From: Metaphire vulgaris
Lineage: Eukaryota; Annelida; Clitellata; Crassiclitellata; Megascolecidae
DNA length: 64,000 bases
Assembly: GCA_018105865.1 (NCBI GenBank)
Contig: CM030861.1
Location: 10,274,084 to 10,338,083 of the forward strand
Direction: 5' to 3'
The notes under the pieces are model-generated. The model was given only the letters and a program-made list of their open reading frames with translations. It was not told the DNA's origin and did no database searches. Shown here in pieces: positions 1 to 11,445 of this stretch. Within the stretch, counting starts at the first letter, position 1. Every line of letters starts with the position of its first letter. The position numbers and the translations under genes are program-made.

Positions 1-96
1 CATCGTAAGCTTAACCCTTTTTCAATGAACCTTTGCAATACCAGCGGATAATGCAAAAAATTCGCAACTTTAAGATAATTGTTGTGATCCAATGTA

Positions 97-262
97 CAGT
101 GGCGGCTCCACAGGGGGCGGCCCGTGGCCCCCTATTCAGTGCCTGCCCCCCTGTTGGGACCCTATACTTAATACTACATACCTAACAACAAATGGTTGGC
201 CCCATGATTAGAAGTTGCCACCCCAACGGCCCCCCACTTGCCAAATCCTGGAGCCGCCACTG
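97..262 (-). mobile_element. hAT-like MITE, family A
   Basis: Ends are CAGTGGCGGCTCCA and TGGAGCCGCCACTG, flanked by a perfect 8-bp duplication CCAATGTA (89-96 and 263-270). Eight-base duplications and CAGTG ends are hAT hallmarks. There is no coding capacity. At least nine copies of this family lie in the window, in both orientations. Confidence 0.85.
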
Positions 263-576
263 CCAATGTATGGTTGTGTTGTGCCATCTATTCCAAAATG
301 TCAATCATTCTGTCACAAGATAATCATATTACTGAAACACTAAGGAAATTTAAAATTCGGCAGCGGCAATTCTACAACAGAGTTTTTTTGACAATGCGGT
401 CAAATTTATTAGAATAGCTGAACCGTGGGGAGTAACATGCCGATGTCATCAAAGCATAACATAAAAAGCAAAAATGAAATCGAAAAAAGTAAAAACAGAC
501 GTAGAAACTTTGTTAATCACATTCACAATCAAATCTGCGGTTTAGAGACAGTTTTAAAAAATACAAGCTTAAATAT

Positions 577-829
577 CAGGGCCGTTTTAAGAAGTTTGGG
601 GGCCCGAGGCATTTACTAAAAAGTAGCACCACAAAGCGACGATGACCTTGCATTTAAAGAAAATTCGAGCGCCAAAAAAAGCGGTGATGACCTTTTTCTG
701 CGCGTCAGACTTTTCGAGCATCAAAAAAATCAAAGCAACAAACTATTTTTTCACTGCCCACCGGGGTCCCTCATGTATCGTGGGGCCCTAGACATGCACC
801 TACCAAGCCTGTGCTTTAAAACGGCCCTG
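577..829. mobile_element. hAT-like MITE with CAGGGCCGTTTTAA ends
   Basis: Terminal inverted repeats CAGGGCCGTTTTAA and TTAAAACGGCCCTG. Flanks are TTAAATAT and CTAAATAT (7 of 8 identical), consistent with an aged 8-bp duplication. Confidence 0.75.
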
Positions 830-1377
830 CTAAATATAAATTAAATAAAAATTCAAGCAGCAAATGTTAAAAGAAATAAAGAAGGAAAAACTACAAAAAA
901 TCAAGCAGTAAATGTTAAAAGAAACAAAGAAGAAACCAACTACAAACTACAATCTTTATTGTTATAATACTACCATCGATAAACCACCTGAAAGAAATTA
1001 ATATTTAGATTAAAGACTACAATGAAATCTACATTAAAACACCTTCATCTGTATATTTATAGACAAGTGTCACACCTCAAAATCAAAGATATGTAGTCAA
1101 CAAAATGTTACATTTCAGCAGAGTAAAGTAACACAAGCTATTGTAATTATCAGACATATTTCACATTTTACACAGGTCCATGACTAATTCTAATGATACC
1201 ATCCTAATAAATTAACAGTGCCTATATTTATTATTATATTTCCAGAACTCTGACTCTCCAGGATTTTTCCTAACTAATCATAAGACTTACTTATTCACCA
1301 TCGGGTGTACGTAGTATTGTAAAGCGCTCTTGTCTTTGGCCATTTCTGCCATGCTTATTGCGCTATATAAATTGTCT

Positions 1378-1417
<40 letters not shown>

Positions 1418-2223
1418 TTTATAAGGGTCTACAAAAAGATGGCTAATATGGAAGATTACATTACTTTACATAGCATATATGTCATAAATGACTACACCTT
1501 TGCCCATCTAAATTTGAAAAAGTATTGACTAATAAGAAACAATGATGAAAAAGTTCACCGAATTTTCTTTACAAATTAAGAAAATTCTTAAATAATTATA
1601 GTTACCAGTAATCTCAAATACCTGCTAACATTCCTTTGAAGCAAGAACAAAGGCCAAAACCAGTGCCTTGAAGCTAGACAAATTGTGATTAAACAACATT
1701 TGAAAAGGTACCATAAAAACTTCTTAAAAATGAATTATGTACATCACACAAATAACTTGTACCCATTTATTTTGAAAAAAATAGCTGCTGTAAGGGCATA
1801 AGGAAGATGCTACTTCCCCACCCCACTGAGAATCCTCCCCTCCCCTCCCACCCCGAGAATCTATTTTGTCTTACAAAATTCTTCAACACCAAGTTATTCA
1901 AGATGACACATTTTCTTCGTGGTATTATTACCTTATTTCACTAACTAATTTATCATAATTTTATTTATCATAAATTATATTTATATTTAAGTCTAATGTA
2001 CAATATTGCATTGTCGCACATTAGTAATTATGACCGAATCATCAAACTTCACATGACAAAAACCGCCGACAGTAAATTTTTACAAGATGCACGAAGCATA
2101 TTTTGAAATACACGAAAGTAGTGTTGCTTTTTTGCAGCTAAAACTGAAATCAACAAATTCCAAACCATCAATCGAGATGACCAGAGAATTCGGGGTCAAC
2201 TGGAACAAGCAAAATGCACGAAG

Positions 2224-2467
2224 AGCAAAGCACTACTGTATACTGTAGAACTTTGCTTCAATGGACTCGATTATAAAGTACCAACTTGTACGGTCCTATG
2301 TGACGCGCTACCGTATTGGATATACCGGCAACGTACCTCAGATACATGAAAAGCAAAGCACTATATTGTAGAACTTTGCTTCAATGGACTCGATTATAAA
2401 GTACCACATCGTACGGTCCTACGTGACGCGCTACCGTATTGGATATACCGGCAACGTACCTCGGATA
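2224..2467. repeat. Local tandem duplication, two ~120-bp units
   Basis: The segment from AGCAAAGCACT through GAACTTTGCTTCAATGGACT to GGCAACGTACCTC occurs twice back to back (about 2224-2347 and 2351-2467). A few substitutions and a 7-bp length difference separate the units. No coding frame runs through it. Confidence 0.8.
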
Positions 2468-3489
2468 TGATGTGCCAAATCTTATAGCCCGCTAAACACG
2501 CAATAACGAAGTCCTACTGTAGAGATCAGTGTCAGTGTTTCATCTAAAAGCTCCTCACAAGTTTGAGTTGTGCAAAATACCATTTCTAACTTCATGAACA
2601 AATCAAGAACGTGCAGTGTCGTTATCTGACTAAATCCCAGAAACTGATTATTGATAAAAGTCTTTAGTAAGCAGCGCTTAGTGCTAGAAATTCAGAAAAG
2701 TGGCAAAAAAGAAAGAAAATCCAAATTATTGCCATAACCGAAAACCAGAATTTCGAAATAATAGTATAAATGCAAGCAATGGGTTCAGGCTCGCCACAGA
2801 GGGGCAAATGCCCAGGGCCCGGATCTCTGTAGGGGGCCCGGGTGGGTCCGCAAAATGTCATCTCATTCAATACTCTTTATTATTATTATTATGAAAAGGC
2901 TGAAGGCGGTTGGGTGGCCTGTTCGAAGGCAGCGCTTGTAAAAAGTCTGACAAGCAAAAAAAGGTCATCAGCACTTTTTCACACTCCATCCGTATTTTTG
3001 GGAAAACTTTACAACTTTTCTGAGGACAAACTTTCTAAAAAATATAAAAGTTTTTCAAACTTTTAGGGGCCTGCGACCGTTCTGCCCAGGGGCCCGGAAT
3101 TTCTCTCGACGGGCCTAAATAGGTTGCCCTGTTGCTGAAGACTGATACTTTTTTCGACAATTTAGCTTGGAACTAGTTTTGGTCCTGTGCTCACTCAAAT
3201 TCATTTATTTGAATAGAATACCACACAGTCTGACAAACACCGCAAACAAATGTTCAGTTCGATTAGAATATGGTCTGTATGCCCGATAGCAGAGCCGGAG
3301 CTAACCTGTGCTCCCCCCCCCCCCCCCAAAAAAAGAAGATATTCAGGCATCCAAGGACCAAACATGGATGGAGGATGTGGGGGTTGTAGCTGAAAATACC
3401 AAAAAACTTATCCCTTGCATCTGAAGACTTCACGAGTGCCTGGCGCCAACCCTGCTTATGGAAGCAATATGTCCTAAATTCACATAATA

Positions 3490-3857
3490 CAGCGGTTCTC
3501 AACCTCTATAGCGCCACGACCCCTTCAATTCAATTCCGCATGATGTGGCGACCCCAAACTGTAAAATCATTTTCGTTCATAATGTAAACTGTTAAAAATA
3601 ATAATGCTACGCTAATTAAAATATTTTAAATCATTCTTATTCAATTGTCTGCAATGCCTATCCTCGAATGACAATTAGGCCTATATATAGTAAAAAAACT
3701 AATAACTAACAAGTAACAATGGGGAAATTTAGCACAATTACAAGTTTTACGCATCAGAAAAAAAGACAACCCCATATTCCCGATGGTTTCAGGCGACCCC
3801 TGGAAAATCGTCATTCGACCCCCGTCGGGGTCGCGACCCACAGGTTAAGAACCGCTG
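3490..3857. mobile_element. SPIN/Charlie-like hAT element, non-autonomous
   Basis: Left end CAGCGGTTCTCAACCTCTAT, right end GGTTAAGAACCGCTG, with GGGGTCGCGACCC just inside the right end. Perfect 8-bp duplication ACATAATA on both flanks (3482-3489, 3858-3865). These ends and the GTCGCGACCC motif are those of the SPIN/OposCharlie group of hAT transposons. At 368 bp, no transposase is present. Confidence 0.85.
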
Positions 3858-4380
3858 ACATAATAGAAACAAACTGTCATATTCAAGCAAAACATCTCTC
3901 TGCTGTCCACAGAATCAATCAATCAATCAATCGATAAACTTCTATAGAATCAAATACAGCAAGAGGATACGTAAAAATTAGCAAAACACTGCTAGAAGCA
4001 TTGAAAGCAACACACAGCAGTGGTCTATAACCAAGTCTTTATTGTTAAACAGACGTCCACGTTCACTGATTCAAGACAACAGTTCAAACCATCAACCAAC
4101 TTCTGGAGATTATTAGCTGTAGGTTAAGTAAGTAAGCAGTAATTAAAAACCTAAAAATTTCTAAAACAAAGGTGCAATCGAATACAGAACAAAGACAATT
4201 TCTTCTCGAACATAATCTGCCTTCAAACTTTATTCGTACGTAAACACGAATTTGGACTATTGCGCTTAAAACACGACAATTCACTCAAATCAAACTAACG
4301 AGACAAAATAAAATCAATTTAAAATTAATACAGAAAAATCAGTACCTAACAATAATAATAACAATAATAATAACAATAAC

Positions 4381-4450
<70 letters not shown>

Positions 4451-4540
4451 GATAATCATCAAACAAAAACTAAACAGGCACAACCAAGGCAAAACAAAAA
4501 AATGGCCGAACGAAGACCAGTTGTCGATCTGTCTGTCGAT

Positions 4541-4756
4541 TTATGGCTCATCTTCCGGGTTCTTGGCCTTCTTCTCAATGTGCTGTATCGGAAGGTTCAG
4601 CTGCAACGGGTCCCTGAGTCGGCTCAGGTCGTACTCGGCCTGCGCGATCGCGTTGCATAGCGAGTTGTACGCGTGAACGTCGAAGTTGGCTTTCCTGGTC
4701 AGACGGTGGAGGGACAGGAGGTGCTCGCGGTCACGTACGCCCGGCATGATGTACTC
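4541..4756 (-). CDS. MCU: MCU exon 6 (C-terminus)
   Basis: Acceptor TTCGCAG|GAG; encodes [18 protein letters not shown] and on to NPEDEP, stop TAA at 4543-4541. It matches human EYVYPEARDRQYLL and RLRDPLQVHLPL. The tail after QHIEKK is longer and more acidic than in human MCU. Confidence 0.95.
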   Translation of the reverse strand, partial: EYIMPGVRDREHLLSLHRLTRKANFDVHAYNSLCNAIAQAEYDLSRLRDPLQLNLPIQHIEKKAKNPEDEP

Positions 4757-7225
4757 CTGCGAAGATCCACAACCGACACAGCGCTCAAAACATCGCCCCC
4801 AAATCTCGGGCATACAGGCGTTTGAAATGAAAGGTCTAGGGCCAGTGGCGGCTCTAGGATTTGGCAAGTGGGGGCGTTGGGGTGGCAACTTCTAATCATG
4901 GGGGCCAACCATTCGTTGTTAGGCATGTAGTATTAAGTATAGGGTCCCAACTGGGAGGCCACTGGGGGCAGGCACTCAATAGGGGGGCACGGACCCTCCT
5001 CTGGCCCCCCAGGTGGCAGTGTTTAATCTAGGCCGTTTCCGGGGAAAAAATTGCCCTTTTCCCCCCGGAAATTTCAAATTCCCCGGAAATTTTGGAATAC
5101 TACATGATCTAACAGCAGCCCATAGCAGAATTCCCCCGGCTTTGTCAGTTTTCCCCCCGGTTTTTCAGTTTCCCTCCCAGAGTCCAGGAGTCTAGATTAA
5201 ACACTGCCCGGTGGAGACGCCACTGTCTAGGGCAGATAATGAGAGTTTCTTGGAAAGCGAAGAAAACGAAAGAATGGGTATTGGATAATGCAGGGGTTCA
5301 AAGAACCCCACTGGAATCAGTTAGAAAAAGAAAGCTGAAATACTGGGGACATATTGTGCGAACAAAACAGGAACGTCAAGAGAAAGCAATGCCAGGATCA
5401 CGAAAAAGAGGTAGACCAAGAAAAAACTGGAAAGACAACATCAAAGAATGGCTCTCAGAGAGTGGCACACGAAGTCTAATAGTTTATATAATGTATTTTA
5501 AAATTTTCAAAAATGGTTTGACAATCAAATAAATAAATAACAAAACAAAAGTTGCAATGCAATGTGTATTCTGGAGTCTAGAAGATCTTGTTATTTCTAA
5601 GAAGTCTGTCATTTTGAACTTGGATCAGAAGAATACGTAGTGGTCTAAATTTTAGGATATCTTATAATGTTGCGGCCTGCTTAAGTATTGAAAATTGTAG
5701 ATTTGGGTCTCAACTTTGAAAGCTTGGAAACCACTGGCATTGGAAGTAAAAAAACTCATAAACATGGAAAACTATCAAGTTTCTAAACTTCTCTCTGTGA
5801 CTACAAATTCTCCTACAATCTGAGTCCTGGTTTTTAGACAAACCAAACACTCGGCCGCAGTAGCGGCAACATTCCAAAGACACCGAATCTGCACAAGACC
5901 GCCGTGACGCAAAAAATGTGTACCCGACCGTCGAAAACATCAAACGGCGCTCAAGCTCGGTACCTGTTTGGTAAGTAAGTAGTAAGCGTAGCAGGCCATG
6001 GCAGTACCATAGCCGACGAAGTAAGTGACCGGTTCCATGATGTCCCACGAGTACTCCCACCAGGTGAGTCGGGCAAGGAAGCCAAACTGAACGCCCATCA
6101 AACCAAGACCGAGCCAGGTGAGGTAATGTGTGTGCTTTCGTGCCTTTGCGTCCATTTCTCTTCTCAGCTGAAATAGAAAGTCTTATCCTATTTCAGAGAT
6201 ACAGACATAAACACCATCATCATCATCATCATCACCACAAATATCATCGCCATCATCACCACCACCACAAATATCATCGCCATCATAATCACTGCCACTT
6301 CTTATCACTTCCAGTATGCAAAAACTGAAAGATATGCATCAAAGTCAGCATGCTATCTTACTTGACGGCTCCTGTGGGGACTTTAAATAATAATGATAAC
6401 TATTACCAATAATGCTCACATAGGATGCCTTGCTATATTTAGAATCTCTTCTTTCTCCAAATACCAACCCAGTCCTTTCTTATTCCACTAACAGTGTTCA
6501 TTCCCAAACTGAAAATTATCCGGCTGAAAATTTCATTATCACTAACGCACAATGCAAACGAGAGAGAGAGATAACCAATCAGTTGCGATGTCGGCCATAT
6601 TTTAAGAACATTCACGATTAAAAAATGGTTGGTAGGAAATAACGAAACCGACCAATGAGAAAAACCTGAAACTGTTTCTGGAATTTTACCTTTTCCAACG
6701 GTTCAATTTCTTTCTGCAGCTTTTCCAGTTTCTCTTGTAAATTTTTCTCGTGTTCCAGCTGGTGCTGTTCCACGTTCAACGCGCTGTACAGGTAGACAAT
6801 TGAATTTTTCACCTCCGACAGGTCGCTGCCATGGTCAACGGGAACAGGGCCTGACACAAAATTATTTCCAAAATAAGATTTTCTTCAAACATCACAACAG
6901 AATATATTACTGTAAATAAAAGGCCATCACACTGCATAATAATAAACATGGTATGGTAAACATGGTAGGGTAACTAAACAAATAACTTTGCTGCAATGGT
7001 GCAAAATAAAAGTGTGCTTAAATCTGACCAAATTTGAAAAATGGCTGCCTGCATTATTTACTTATCTGATCACCAACTTCTTCAATGCTAAATAAAGTGC
7101 CAATGCTAAATAAAGTGCCACTTATCTAATTAACATAACTGCTAAATTAAGTTAGAAAACAACAAAATGATTTGCATATGACACCTATCAAATACACAAA
7201 AAGATCCTACTGTGATTTTATTGGT

Positions 7226-7292
<67 letters not shown>

Positions 7293-7335
7293 GGAAGATT
7301 AACAAAAGTTTTCACACAACCAATTCAATAGTCAC

Positions 7336-7383
<48 letters not shown>

Positions 7384-7837
7384 TGTAACTATTATTATTA
7401 TTATTATTATTATTACTACTACTATTATTATTAACCCTTTTACTGCTTGCCCCAAGAGTACTCATCCATTTTACATTATGTTACAAATAAATGAATGGTA
7501 AAATGGTTAAATATGCTTTAAGTGGTTCAGTAATCTCAGCTATTTTAGAAATCAGTGACTTTTATAACCCTCTATTTCAAACTCTCCATTTGGCATATTC
7601 GTCAACACTGTTATCTTCGTGTCTTTGAACCTACAAATATAATCTGGAAACCAAGCGACAACTGCTTACTGATAGCGGGAACCTTTGCATAGTATTTCAA
7701 GTCATTGATGACGACGTAGAAGTTCTGTCGAAGTAAGATGTCGACTGAAGTTGACCTCGCAATGCGTTCATCGTCTAAGACACAAAACAAGAAGCACTCC
7801 ATATTCAAAGCGCTGCGGAAAATACACACCCAAATGG

Positions 7838-7887
<50 letters not shown>

Positions 7888-10542
7888 GCCTTAGTCAATT
7901 AACACTAAAGCACTGTTTCAAATACATGGGCATTGGGCAATCACAGAATAAAATGGCAAATCCTGCATTCAGTGCTCATTAAGACCTAAATTTAACTAAG
8001 CTTCTATTGATATTTAACAATTGCAAACTTAATTAAAAATTACACAAAACATGAAACTACAATTGGGCCAATAATTGGGCTTATAATTTTCAGTAGGATC
8101 TGTCCTATGTGAGGATCAGTGTTCCATTTGTCTTTTCATTCAAATTGTGGACTTGTTTGTGTTTTGAGATGGTTTTAACCCTTTACCCATTTGCCCCTAG
8201 AATACTCATTCATTTTACACTACGTTACAAATAAATGAACAGTAAAAGAGTTAATCTTTTCTTCATCATCATCATATTGTCCTTGAGTTAACAAACAACA
8301 AAGATGCCTCTTTCAAGAAAACCTATATAGTATAACCGTTAGTTTGATTTCACTACCTTAATCAAATCCTAAGCTTCTATAGCACCGCTTCACAATGCAC
8401 AGAAGCATCCGCTGATGGCACACCAAATCAAAATCATTCAAGATCCGAGTCAAATCCAAGATATATCCGCCGGACAACCAGGTGAGTCCGCGGTGGATAA
8501 TCCAGGTCGATAATAAATACGGGGTTTTAATCTTGTTCTAAAAACTGGCAGTCAATTAGCAATGCACGCATGCTGAGGCAATGAATTCCAGAATATGTGG
8601 GTGGGGGAGGAGGGGGCACTGAGAAAGCATGGGTACCAAGAACGGTCCGAGTGAGTGAGAGGGGGGAGGGAACCAGTGTTTATTCTAGGCCTGTTTTGGG
8701 GAGAGAATCCCCAAATTTTAAAATTCCCCCAAAATTTGTATATGTTGGCTTGGGGGATGGAAATTTCTCCCAAAAGCATGGAGAGAAATCTTGTCTTCCC
8801 CAAACATTTCAAACTCCCCCTCAATGTCAAGGTGGCTAGAATAAACACTGGAGGGAACCAATGCAGATCAGGATCTGGTCGGGTACTATTTGTTTGTTTA
8901 CACAGAGAGCTTTGAAATGAGGTAGCTACAGTATGTTCCTTGCAGTAAAGAGTTCCGTACTGACCGAGAGTGTAGACTGCGACACGGTCCGTTCCTTTGT
9001 CCTCCTGCTCTAAGTAGGATATGAAATCCCCGAGAGTGTTTGTAACCGGACGAAGGCTAAACTGGCACCGCTCTTTACGGGATGGCAGCGGTACCGACAA
9101 TTTCACGAGACCGTCTTCATATTTTATGCTTATCTCTAACAAGAAATATAAATGGAATATAAAGAAACCAGTTAACACCAGATTTATAATATATAACAAA
9201 GAGATATAGTGAGTTATATCTAGGCCTGTTAGGGGAGATTCCCCTGCCCCTCCCCAAAAATCCCCCTCAAAATACCCCCTCCAAAAAATCCCAGCACTTA
9301 CTGAAATGTTTGCATTGAACTGTGTATCTTCCCACCCTCCAAGTCAATCCAATCCCCCCCCAAGGCCTGGGGTCTGAATAAAACACTGGATAGAGTCACT
9401 AAACGCCAGGTAACATAACTGCATTACCAGATAATAAAATAAAATCGGTTAATAGCAGGTAACATAACTGTGTAACATACATAAAGAGATATTTCCATTA
9501 AATGATTTTTTAAAACTTTGTTCTTCAAACATGCTTCAACTTTACAGGACACCAAAACAGCATTTGCAGATCTGTCATATTGATGCTTTACCATGAATTA
9601 ACACATATATTTCACCTATAGTTTTCCATTTAATGCAAATTAATCCTAAAATTTTGATAATGAAGACCTAAACACCACAAAAATTTCACGAAACTACATA
9701 AAAGCAGCCAATATAAATTCATTTCACTGAAAAAACATTCAACTAGATCACCAGGTTTGGATTTAAAATTCATAAAAAAGTTTGGCAAAAAATATATGCT
9801 AGACATTCAGCACAAGAATAAGAATAAGTAAGAAATGCATACCCCCAGACTGATTGATGGCTGCAGCTGAGAAACGAAGACGACTGAAGAGAAATGGTGT
9901 GCTTTTAGCCTAACCATAGCCCTAACCTCACAATGTCACCCTAATTTGAGATTCAGAAATCACTTCACTGGGGTCCGGATAAATATATTCCGCCCTGAAC
10001 TTGTACACTGCCACATACTTCGACCCAAAAACGAACAATAATAATAATTATTATTATTATAAATCAAGCTTTAAGAAACGCAATGAACCAAATCGTCCAG
10101 AATTCCTCCACTTGAGCGCTCGTGAATAAGCTGGTGCACTGATCCAAGCTTTCGGGCAGCGCTATAGAAATTTCGTGTTTACTTACTTACTTACTGGACT
10201 CGTTTCCTACGCAGTCCGGATGAGTCGGTAAGATACCACCATCCAACTCTCCCGTGTATTCCTACAGATCGGCGTCATAGAAGCCGCTGGTCACTGTATT
10301 TCTTCCTCCTACTACAGTGTACTACTACTACTACCACCACCACAGGCACCCCACCGTCGCCGATCGATCGTCTCGCCTCGCTCTCCCCGACCGATCTGGA
10401 CGAAAATACTCGACGCACGGTCGGCACTTACGCCCCTTCGAAGCACCGGAGGATGGTAGGATGGACGAAAGACCGGGCCGAGGCCGCTCCGTCCCGTCAA
10501 CCGCAGAGCCATCGCCACAGCCGCCGCCGCTCCCGACTCCAT
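4541..10542 (-). CDS. MCU: Mitochondrial calcium uniporter pore subunit, six exons
   Basis: Pore-forming subunit of the inner-membrane Ca2+ uniporter. Exons (minus strand, 5' to 3') are 10542-10432, 9133-8965, 7774-7670, 6850-6690, 6167-5964 and 4756-4541. They total 966 nt in one frame, giving 321 residues against about 351 in human MCU. Residues 1-37 look like an Arg-rich mitochondrial presequence without acidic residues after E2. Residues 38 to ~130 match the MCU matrix N-terminal domain ([20 protein letters not shown]). About 130-182 is a coiled coil ([10 protein letters not shown]). TM1 is ~198-217, followed by the selectivity signature WDIMEP at 223-228 (D224, E227), then TM2 at ~229-247. 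The C-terminal coiled coil ends in [18 protein letters not shown]. All donors are GT and all acceptors AG, and phases match at every junction. Each intron carries MITEs or microsatellites. Exon 1 and its junction are the least certain part; identity from exon 2 onward is very secure. Confidence 0.95.
4843..5225 (+). mobile_element. hAT-like MITE, family A, split by a nested family-B MITE
   Basis: Family A ends CAGTGGCGGCTCTA and GACGCCACTG, perfect duplication TCTAGGGC on both flanks. Near its right end it is interrupted by the family B element at 5017-5206. It lies in MCU intron 5, 87 bp upstream of exon 6. Confidence 0.85.
5017..5206 (+). mobile_element. hAT-like MITE, family B, nested in family A
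   Basis: Ends CAGTGTTTAATCTAG and CTAGATTAAACACTG form a perfect 15-bp inverted repeat. The flanks CCAGGTGG/CCCGGTGG differ at one base and restore the family A sequence when B is removed. The interior is rich in CCCCGGAAATT blocks. Confidence 0.85.
5239..5532 (+). pseudogene. LINE reverse-transcriptase C-terminal remnant
   Basis: Encodes a fragment with [15 protein letters not shown] and [19 protein letters not shown], the recurrent C-terminal tail of non-LTR retrotransposon polyproteins (K-R-K-L-x-Y-x-G-H, R-R-G-R-P). The domains upstream (endonuclease, RT core) are missing. The 3' end runs into AAATAAATAAATAAC. It is a 5'-truncated insertion inside MCU intron 5 on the opposite strand to MCU. 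Confidence 0.75.
5964..6167 (-). CDS. MCU: MCU exon 5 (both membrane helices and selectivity motif)
   Basis: 68 codons starting [16 protein letters not shown]. It contains TM1, the [15 protein letters not shown] pore segment and TM2, ending YLLTKQ. The acceptor is TATTTCAG|CTG and the donor is CAG|GTACCG. This is the most conserved part of MCU and is nearly identical to human around the pore. The DIME Asp and Glu that bind Ca2+ and ruthenium red are intact. Confidence 0.97.
6690..6850 (-). CDS. MCU: MCU exon 4 (first coiled coil)
   Basis: Encodes [20 protein letters not shown] and on through [20 protein letters not shown] to PLEK, the amphipathic coiled coil before TM1. Acceptor GTGTCAG|GC, donor AAG|GTAAAA. 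Enters in phase 1 and leaves in phase 0. Confidence 0.93.
7229..7432. repeat. (AAT)n followed by (ATT)n microsatellites
   Basis: Two trinucleotide tracts, AAT at about 7229-7290 and ATT at about 7338-7432, in opposite phase and separated by 47 bp. Together they could pair as a hairpin. They lie in MCU intron 3. Confidence 0.9.
7432..7510. mobile_element. piggyBac-like MITE, diverged
   Basis: TTAACCCTTTTACTG...TGGTAAAATGGTTAA with the shared core CATCCATTTTACATTATGTTACA. A related copy lies at 8176-8255 (TTAACCCTTTACCC...AAAAGAGTTAA). Both resemble, more loosely, the TTAA-flanked family at 27130-27213. Confidence 0.5.
7670..7774 (-). CDS. MCU: MCU exon 3 (matrix domain, second half)
   Basis: Encodes [20 protein letters not shown] and then [13 protein letters not shown], matching the human segment with STGIDLLL and VINDLTYH. 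The acceptor is TGTCTTAG|AC and the donor is A|GTAAGC. Phase 1 on both sides. Confidence 0.93.
7837..7886. repeat. (ATG)n microsatellite
   Basis: About 16 GAT/ATG units, 60 bp upstream of MCU exon 3 on the minus strand. Confidence 0.9.
8674..8850 (+). mobile_element. hAT-like MITE, family C
   Basis: Ends CAGTGTTTATTCTAG and CTAGAATAAACACTG, perfect inverted repeat of 15 bp. Perfect 8-bp duplication GAGGGAAC on both flanks. It is 114 bp from MCU exon 2. Confidence 0.88.
8965..9135 (-). CDS. MCU: MCU exon 2 (matrix domain, first half)
   Basis: Encodes [20 protein letters not shown] and continues through [10 protein letters not shown] to DRVAVYTL, aligning with the start of the MCU matrix domain. 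The donor is G|GTCAGT at 8964. Two acceptors 2 bp apart are possible, giving starts at 9135 or 9133; 9133 fits exon 1 at phase 0. The exon ends in phase 1, and its last G joins AC of exon 3 to make an Asp codon. Confidence 0.9.
9207..9388 (+). mobile_element. hAT-like MITE, family C2 (degraded left end)
   Basis: Shares GGCCTGTTAGGGGAGATT, CAGCACTTAC and GAATAAAACACTG with the intact copy at 23559-23741. The left end is degraded and no clear duplication remains. Confidence 0.6.
9843..9883 (-). other. Possible small extra exon in MCU intron 1
   Basis: A 41-nt stretch bounded by a pyrimidine-rich acceptor (CTCTTCAG) and a good donor (GGG|GTATGC). Vertebrate MCU has about 20 more residues between presequence and matrix domain, so a short exon here would make sense. 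However, none of the joins I tried keeps the frame with both chosen neighbours and gives a recognisable peptide. Treat as a candidate only. Confidence 0.15.
10105..10192 (+). repeat. LINE 3' tail ending in (TTAC)n
   Basis: GAGCGCTCGTGAATAAGCTG...GGCAGCGCTATAGAAATTTC followed by TTACTTACTTACTTAC. The same segment occurs inverted at about 27823-27880. GCGCTATAGAA next to a short tandem repeat recurs many times in the window, so I read it as the 3' end of a LINE family. Confidence 0.6.
10432..10542 (-). CDS. MCU: MCU exon 1 (start codon and presequence)
   Basis: The ATG lies at 10542-10540 and the frame runs 37 codons to a consensus GTAAGT donor. The peptide starts [20 protein letters not shown] and ends PPVLRRG, typical of a mitochondrial targeting sequence. 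A second open frame here has no ATG, only GTG. Joining this exon at phase 0 to position 9133 keeps the MCU frame. The presequence role is inferred from composition, because presequences are not conserved. Confidence 0.65.
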
Positions 10543-11383
10543 CTTTGCTCGATAACAACACTTGATTTATGTAGCGCCGTCACTTTTCTTTTCGAATTTT
10601 ACATTTTTATCTATAACAATAAATAATAATGCGATTTTGAGTGGTATATGAGGCTAAGTAAGCCTGTACATAGTGCCTGATTACAACAACCGCAGCAAAA
10701 ACAGCAACATGCATACTCAGTACCGTATATTTTGCAAACGTGGCGCGCACACATTTCAGTACAAGCCTAGTTCTTGTTTGTGTGGGCCTTTAAACTAGTG
10801 TTTATAAAACACTGCTGCCACCTGGCGAATAAAAATTTATAAAGATAAACAAGAAAAAACCAGACTTTGACTTGAAGACATAAAGATCATAAAGTTACTT
10901 TAATAGTTACTTAATTATTTTGTATTCGAGTTTAATTTTGTTTTTAGTGAAAGTTAGTTAAGTTTCTTGCGTCATTATGCATTTTTGTTTATGATGCTGT
11001 TCTTGAAATAAATAAAATGTCAATGTCAAAAGTAATAAGTCCAATGCATTTTAAACGACACTGTATTTATTTCAATAGAAATAAATGCTATTGCCTATTA
11101 TTAACCAAATGCCACTAAAAACACAAACTTCATAAATACCTAAACAGACAAGCCTAAATGACTTCACACACATGGAACACAGGACAAGATCTAAACAGAG
11201 TTCTGTGCAAAAAAACTAAAATATGTCATGCAACACAATTTTCCACCTAAAACTGGCATCACAGCGATGTGAAAAGGCATATCAGGACAGCCAAATGTAA
11301 ACAATTCACTTATTAAACTTTCAAATGAAATTAAACCAAGAATTTGCAGTTATCACAAATCAATCATTTACAATATCAACTAC

Positions 11384-11445
11384 AGTAGAACCTCGTTATA
11401 TCGAAGTTCAAGGGACCGTGATAAATACTTCAATGTATTTCCGAG
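11384..11445 (+). mobile_element. pogo/Tigger-like end, single terminal half
   Basis: TACAGTAGAACCTCGTTATATCGAAGTTCAAGG resembles a pogo-type terminus with a TA target. I could not place a matching right end. Confidence 0.4.

Larger units (their letters stand above)
1..4540. other. Repeat-rich stretch downstream of MCU
   Basis: No supportable exon. It contains three hAT-like elements (97-262, 577-829, 3490-3857), a tandem duplication (2224-2467) and (AAT)n tracts (1383-1412, 4374-4450). The sequence AAGCGCTCTT...GCGCTATATAAAT at 1322-1382 resembles a LINE 3' end. An AATAAA at about 4038 on the minus strand could serve the MCU transcript. At 2810-3130 the sequence recalls a decayed CAGGG-type element (CCCAGGGCCCGG...GCCCTG), without a clear duplication. 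Confidence 0.6.

Noticed and set aside
8552..9199. Single 215-residue protein read straight through
   Set aside because: Only 8965-9135 is MCU exon 2; the rest is intron and a family C MITE.
10331..10561. Alternative MCU exon 1 frame (starting [13 protein letters not shown])
   Set aside because: It has only a GTG start and no presequence character, although its phase would also fit.
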